In this document: piece by piece, positions 5,595 to 8,601 of the stretch
How the letters are laid out: every line of letters begins with the position of its first letter
Position numbering within the stretch: the stretch's first letter is position 1
Source of the DNA: Acidobacteriota bacterium
GTDB taxonomy: Bacteria; Acidobacteriota; Vicinamibacteria; Vicinamibacterales; UBA2999
Direction: 5' to 3'
Assembly: GCA_947465275.1 (NCBI GenBank)
Contig: CANIAI010000075.1
Span: 1 to 8,601, forward strand
DNA length: 8,601 bases
Notes under the pieces: generated by a model
Database searches by the model: none
What the model was told of the DNA's origin: nothing
Seen by the model: only the letters and a program-made list of their open reading frames with translations
Translations under genes and position numbers: made by a program

Positions 5595-7652
5595 CTATCG
5601 GGTGAAGGACGCGGGAGCGCTGGCGGTGCCGCCGTAGCTGTTCACGGCACGGACCCTGGCGGTATAAGAGCCGGCGGCCAACGACCGGACGGCGGCCGAA
5701 ATATCGGCGCGGCACTCACCAGAGACAACGGCAGGCTTGCCGATGTTGACCGTGCTCACCATGGCGCCGGTGCTCGTGTAGAGCTCCACGACGTAGTAGT
5801 CGACGTTCGCGTTGTCCGTGGAGGGGACAAACACCGCGGTCGCGGTGGTTTGGGTCTGGGTTCCGGTGACCGTCAGGGCCACCGGTGCGGAGGTGGTTGT
5901 CGCTCCCGTGTTGTCCGTCGCGACGGCGGTCAGGCTGTAGGTTCCAGCCGCCACCCCCGACCACGACAGGGTGTAGGGAGCAGAGGTATCCGATCCGATG
6001 AGGGTGCTGCCGACGTAGAAGCTGACTCGTGCCACCGTTCCATCGGCATCTGACGCGGTGGCGCTGAGACCGACGGTGGCTGGTGCCGGCCCGACGCTCG
6101 CGCCGCTGACGGGTGCCGTGATGGCCACGAGCGGTGCGGCGTTGGTCTGGCTTGTCGCAACCTGGACGGTCACGTTCGTCGTGCTGGTGGCACCGTCATT
6201 GTCCCGTGCGACCGCCGAGAACGTGTGGCTGCCTGTGGAGGTCGGCTGCCAGTTCGTGGCATACGGGGCGGTCGTGTCGGTGAGGTAGAGGTTGCCATCG
6301 ACGAAGAAGTCGACCCGGCTGACGCTGCCATCAGGATCAGTGGCGTTCACCGTCAGCGCGACCGACTGCGTCGGGCTGTAGGTGGCCAGCGGCGCCGGCG
6401 ACGTGAATGACACCGAGGGTGGCGTGTTCGCCGCGGTGCCTCGGAGCTGGATGCTGGTGCCATCGAACACAGCGGTCGCCGGGATGGCGGTGTCGTGGCT
6501 GGTGACCGCGAGCCCGACATAGAAGGTCGATGGCAGGTCAACGGTTTCGCTGCCGACGAGCGTCCAGGTCACGCCGTCACTGCGATACGCCGTGATGGTG
6601 GTACCACGTTTCTCGAGCTTCACCCAGACGGAAGCCCCGCCCGCGCCGCCGGAGCTGCTGTTCGTCGAATAGCCATTTGCCGGACGCCGCTGGAAGGCGA
6701 GGCCCCTCGCTCCAGACACGAGCATGAAGGCGTGGGCCGAATCGGCGCTGAGTGATCCGCGGATCATCACGCCGGCCTTGCTCCACTCGTTTGGCGCGTT
6801 GAGGGACGACACGCGGGTGTAGAGATCGAGGTCACCCGAGGCGCGTTGATAGATGTACCGGAACTGGTCGCTGGTTCCGTAGATGTCTGTTCCTCCGGAC
6901 GACGCAGTCAGGCTGCTCCCGACGGGGCTGGCCTCGCCAGGCAGGGTGGCGGCGCCGACGGCCGCCGTGGCCCACGGTGCCGGAAGCGGGGCCGGCACGA
7001 CGGAGACGTTCGACACGTTGGCCGTCGTCGTGCGCGTCGCGTCATGGCTCGTGACCGCGATGCCGACGTATGCAATCGGATCGAGCGGAACCGTTCCCGA
7101 GATGATCTGGTGCCAGTTGACGCCGTCGAGCGAGTCGTAGGCGGTAACGCTGCTGCCTCGCCGATCCAGCCGCACCCAGCCAGGGGCCGCAATGGCCGCC
7201 CCCGCGGCGCTGAGCGTCGTGGCGCCATCGGAGGTCCGGGCCTGGAGTGCCGCGCCCCGTTCCGCCGAGATGAGGGTGAAGCCATTCTCCGAGGTGGGAG
7301 ACAGGGAGCGTCGGATCATGACGCCGACCTTCGCCCAGGCATTCACGTTCAGGAGGGAGTCCACTCGAGCGATCACGCTGCCGTCGCCCGCGAGCGGCCG
7401 GTAGACAAACGTGAATGCGTCGGAGCTACCCCAGATGTCCGCGCTGCGACTCGTCAGCGAAAAGCCCAGGCAGCTGGTGGTCGCGGACGTGCAGGCTATC
7501 TGAGCTGCTCCGCTGTCGTTTGCACCTCCAATCGCCGTCACGGTCCAGCCCTGCGCCATCTGCGCGGATGCCGGCGAGGGTGGCCACAGGAGAAGGAGCA
7601 GGATCGCAGCGGAGAGAACGCTGCGCGACGACGTCAGGAATCTGAAGTTCAT
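5595..7652 (-). CDS. Secreted multidomain protein: two DUF1349/ConA-like modules, two Ig-like domains, Fn3-like C-terminus
   Basis: Numbering here is from the in-frame GTG at 7658; I prefer the ATG two codons later. Neither start has a clear Shine-Dalgarno. A signal peptide occupies about 1-33 (LLLLLW core, PASAQ cleavage region). Two homologous beta-sandwich modules follow at about 38-220 and 229-405. Both contain the VGVMIR/AGVMIR-x-SL motif (residues 111 and 295, offset 184) and end in YVGIAVTSHD or YVGLAVTSHD. They resemble DUF1349/concanavalin-like carbohydrate-binding folds. Two bacterial Ig-like domains cover about 411-500 and 507-598, sharing FxVxxxLxxxDTxAPYxxxW with a 96-residue offset. 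The C-terminal 602-687 is Fn3-like and ends in APASFTR. No PEP-CTERM, LPXTG, Por-secretion tail or transmembrane anchor is visible, so release or non-covalent surface attachment is likely. Cysteines are few (56, 63, 649). A role in matrix or polysaccharide binding is inferred from the domains; no catalytic residues were recognised. Confidence 0.85.
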   Translation of the reverse strand: MNFRFLTSSRSVLSAAILLLLLWPPSPASAQMAQGWTVTAIGGANDSGAAQIACTSATTSCLGFSLTSRSADIWGSSDAFTFVYRPLAGDGSVIARVDSLLNVNAWAKVGVMIRRSLSPTSENGFTLISAERGAALQARTSDGATTLSAAGAAIAAPGWVRLDRRGSSVTAYDSLDGVNWHQIISGTVPLDPIAYVGIAVTSHDATRTTTANVSNVSVVPAPLPAPWATAAVGAATLPGEASPVGSSLTASSGGTDIYGTSDQFRYIYQRASGDLDLYTRVSSLNAPNEWSKAGVMIRGSLSADSAHAFMLVSGARGLAFQRRPANGYSTNSSSGGAGGASVWVKLEKRGTTITAYRSDGVTWTLVGSETVDLPSTFYVGLAVTSHDTAIPATAVFDGTSIQLRGTAANTPPSVSFTSPAPLATYSPTQSVALTVNATDPDGSVSRVDFFVDGNLYLTDTTAPYATNWQPTSTGSHTFSAVARDNDGATSTTNVTVQVATSQTNAAPLVAITAPVSGASVGPAPATVGLSATASDADGTVARVSFYVGSTLIGSDTSAPYTLSWSGVAAGTYSLTAVATDNTGATTTSAPVALTVTGTQTQTTATAVFVPSTDNANVDYYVVELYTSTGAMVSTVNIGKPAVVSGECRADISAAVRSLAAGSYTARVRAVNSYGGTASAPASFTR

Positions 7653-7673
7653 GTGCACTAGGAATCAGTAGCT

Positions 7674-7695
7674 CGCGCCCGTTCCGCAGGGCGCG
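7674..7695. repeat. GC-rich hairpin in the leader of the Ig-domain gene
   Basis: CGCGCCC (7674-7680) pairs with GGGCGCG (7689-7695) around an 8-nt loop, about 20 nt upstream of ATG 7652. It has no T-run. The start has no visible Shine-Dalgarno, so the hairpin may influence ribosome access, but that is inference. Confidence 0.4.
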
Positions 7696-7761
7696 CTGGC
7701 AGGCGCACGCCAACTGTGCAGATCGAGTACCAGAGGCGCGGACTTCGTAACCCCTAGCTAT

Positions 7762-7802
7762 ACAGACGCTTACAGCGACTGCATAGAATATTTGCAGCGA
7801 CT
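7762..7802. repeat. Direct repeats CAGCGACT, 22 bp apart, overlapping the promoter candidate
   Basis: CAGCGACT occurs at 7773-7780 and 7795-7802, exactly 22 bp (about two helical turns) apart. A related copy, ACAGACGCT, lies at 7762-7770. One exact copy falls in the spacer of the candidate promoter and the other near its predicted start. This is the geometry expected of a regulator binding one DNA face, but no regulator is known. Confidence 0.4.
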
Positions 7803-7814
7803 TCTGGAAGTAAA
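7785..7814 (-). promoter_or_regulatory. Weak sigma70-type promoter candidate for the secreted-protein genes
   Basis: Minus-strand TTTACT (7814-7809) and TATTCT (7790-7785) are separated by 18 nt, inside an AT-richer patch of an otherwise GC-rich gap. The predicted start near 7778 would give a leader of about 125 nt to ATG 7652. Both hexamers are imperfect. Confidence 0.25.
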
Positions 7815-7960
7815 GTGTTTACGGTGTGCCAAATCTTCCTGCGCACCAGCTCTGGAGCCGGGCGGCGGCAGGTGAAGGATTCCGTGAGGCAGCTGGACCG
7901 CTGGGCCGGCCCGAGGTGTGGCCTGGCCCTCAACCGGCGGCTCCGGACAGCAGAGATACA

Positions 7961-7996
7961 AACAGAAAAGCCCGTTACGCAACAGCGTAACGGGCT
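7961..7996 (-). terminator. Intrinsic terminator of the rRNA operon
   Basis: A perfect 12-bp stem, 7969-7980 paired with 7985-7996, with a 4-nt loop, is followed on the minus strand by TTTTCTGTTTG (7968-7958). It begins 33 nt after the 3' end of the 5S gene. Position, stem strength and T-rich tail together make this a classic rho-independent terminator. Confidence 0.92.
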
Positions 7997-8029
7997 CCAT
8001 GCAGCAGTGTTTGACTGCTAACAAATAAT

Positions 8030-8147
<118 letters not shown>

Positions 8148-8347
8148 AATGGGCTCATCGACATAGTCGATGAATCTTGGTTGTCCGGGGTCCGAACGAG
8201 TGGTGCGCAACCATCAGTCGCACAACATCACCCATTCGATCGTCCCGAACTATCTCAAAGAGCAAACCAGCCCATGAACAGCCTGGGCCGGCTCAACTGA
8301 ATATCCTGCAAACGGTAGTCTCTTCTCACCACAGTGAAAGAAGAGAA
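8148..8347 (-). other. 23S-5S internal transcribed spacer
   Basis: About 200 nt of spacer with no tRNA gene visible. It holds an 8-bp perfect hairpin (8155-8162 with 8166-8173, 3-nt loop) about 7 nt upstream of the 5S 5' end, and a longer hairpin next to the 23S 3' end. Both are plausible rRNA processing structures. The middle (about 8180-8318) has only weak pairing. Confidence 0.7.
8319..8346. repeat. Hairpin abutting the 23S 3' end
   Basis: TCTCTTC (8319-8325) pairs with GAAGAGA (8340-8346) and TCAC (8326-8329) with GTGA (8334-8337), leaving a 2-nt AA bulge and a 4-nt loop: 11 bp in all. It lies immediately 3' of the mature 23S end in transcript orientation, suggesting a role in 23S maturation. 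Confidence 0.55.
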
Positions 8348-8601
8348 ATATGGTCAAGCCTCACGGCTAATTAGTACCAGTTAGCTTAACGCATCGCTGC
8401 GCTTCCACACCTGGCCTATCAACCTGGTCGTCTACCAGGAGCCTTTAGAGGTCTTTCGACCTGGGAGATCTCATCTCGTGGAGGGTTTCACGCTTAGATG
8501 CCTTCAGCGTTTCTCCCTTCCGGACGTAGCTACTCGGCACTGCCGCTGGCGCGACAACCGATACACTAGAGGTCCGTCCAACCCGGTCCTCTCGTACTAA
8601 G
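8348..8601 (-). rRNA. rrl: 23S ribosomal RNA, 3' end (partial)
   Basis: The minus strand contains the highly conserved 3' domain of 23S rRNA: CTTAGTACGAGAGGACCGGG at the window edge (just after the sarcin-ricin region), CTGAAGGCATCTAAG, CGTGAAACCCTCC, GAGATGAGATCTCCC, GGTTGATAGGCC and the terminal CTAACTGGTACTAATTAGCC followed by GTGAGGCTTGACCATA. The 3' end is placed by comparison with the usual GGCTTAACC/GGCTTGACC terminus and may be off by a few nt. The gene continues past the right edge. Confidence 0.97.

Larger units (their letters stand above)
7653..7960. other. Non-coding gap between the rRNA terminator and the first protein gene
   Basis: No credible gene was found in these roughly 300 bases; the short open frames on both strands lack family resemblance and ribosome binding sites. 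The left half holds the leader hairpin, the direct repeats and the weak promoter candidate. In the right half (about 7820-7960) I see only GC-rich sequence with short unremarkable inverted repeats. Confidence 0.6.

Noticed and set aside
5595..5680. PEP-CTERM or other sorting tail on the Ig-domain protein
   Set aside because: The C-terminus ends in a beta-strand-like APASFTR, without a PEP motif, hydrophobic helix or basic tail.
4800..6053. 417-codon open frame on the plus strand
   Set aside because: It spans parts of two minus-strand genes and the hairpin gap, and its Gly/Arg/Asp-rich product has no recognisable domain.
6846..7661. 271-codon open frame on the plus strand
   Set aside because: It is antisense to the duplicated modules of the secreted protein, whose repeats and signal peptide clearly define the true frame.
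7653..7820. Possible cyclic-di-GMP riboswitch in the leader (a short GGGGTTACGA-like stretch)
   Set aside because: The conserved GEMM core segments for ligand binding are absent and the expected stems cannot be drawn.
7815..8024. Small open frames on both strands around the rRNA terminator
   Set aside because: They run through the terminator hairpin, have no ribosome binding site and resemble nothing recognisable.
8148..8347. tRNA in the 23S-5S spacer
   Set aside because: No T-loop GTTCRANNC or paired acceptor stem was found on either strand.

Overview
The window is GC-rich bacterial DNA with every supported gene on the minus strand. Read in the direction of transcription (right to left) it begins with the 3' end of a 23S rRNA gene (8348-8601, cut by the window edge). 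A 200-nt spacer, a 5S rRNA gene (about 8030-8147) and a strong intrinsic terminator (7961-7996) follow. About 300 bases of non-coding DNA then lead into five protein genes. The organism cannot be fixed from this window. High GC, a secreted Ig-rich protein and a sugar-decorating envelope locus would suit an Acidobacteriota-like or related environmental lineage, but that is a guess; the rRNA would settle it.

The first two protein genes encode predicted exported proteins. One (5595-7652) has a signal peptide, two duplicated concanavalin-A/DUF1349-like modules, two Ig-like domains and a C-terminal Fn3-like domain. The next (4137-5543) has a signal peptide, an Fn3 domain, a four-cysteine proline-rich hinge and a degenerate glucose/sorbosone-dehydrogenase-like beta-propeller. 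A perfect 11-bp hairpin lies between them, and a large imperfect hairpin follows the second.

After a 186-nt gap comes a compact three-gene unit: a degenerate NodU/CmcH/TobZ-family carbamoyltransferase paralogue (2409-3950), 12 nt later a canonical carbamoyltransferase (570-2396), and then an N-terminally anchored SGNH/GDSL hydrolase that starts inside the carbamoyltransferase gene (GTG at 597, with a good ribosome binding site) and runs off the left edge. This resembles loci that decorate an exported glycan or small molecule. The carbamoyltransferase would O-carbamoylate a hydroxyl group and the membrane-tethered SGNH protein would add or remove an ester. The substrate is not visible here.

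The most interesting point is the tandem carbamoyltransferase pair. The upstream member has lost both histidines of the metal-binding HxxxH motif and other Kae1-like active-site elements, but it keeps much of the C-terminal YrdC-like domain. It may be a non-catalytic or half-catalytic partner of the intact enzyme encoded directly after it.
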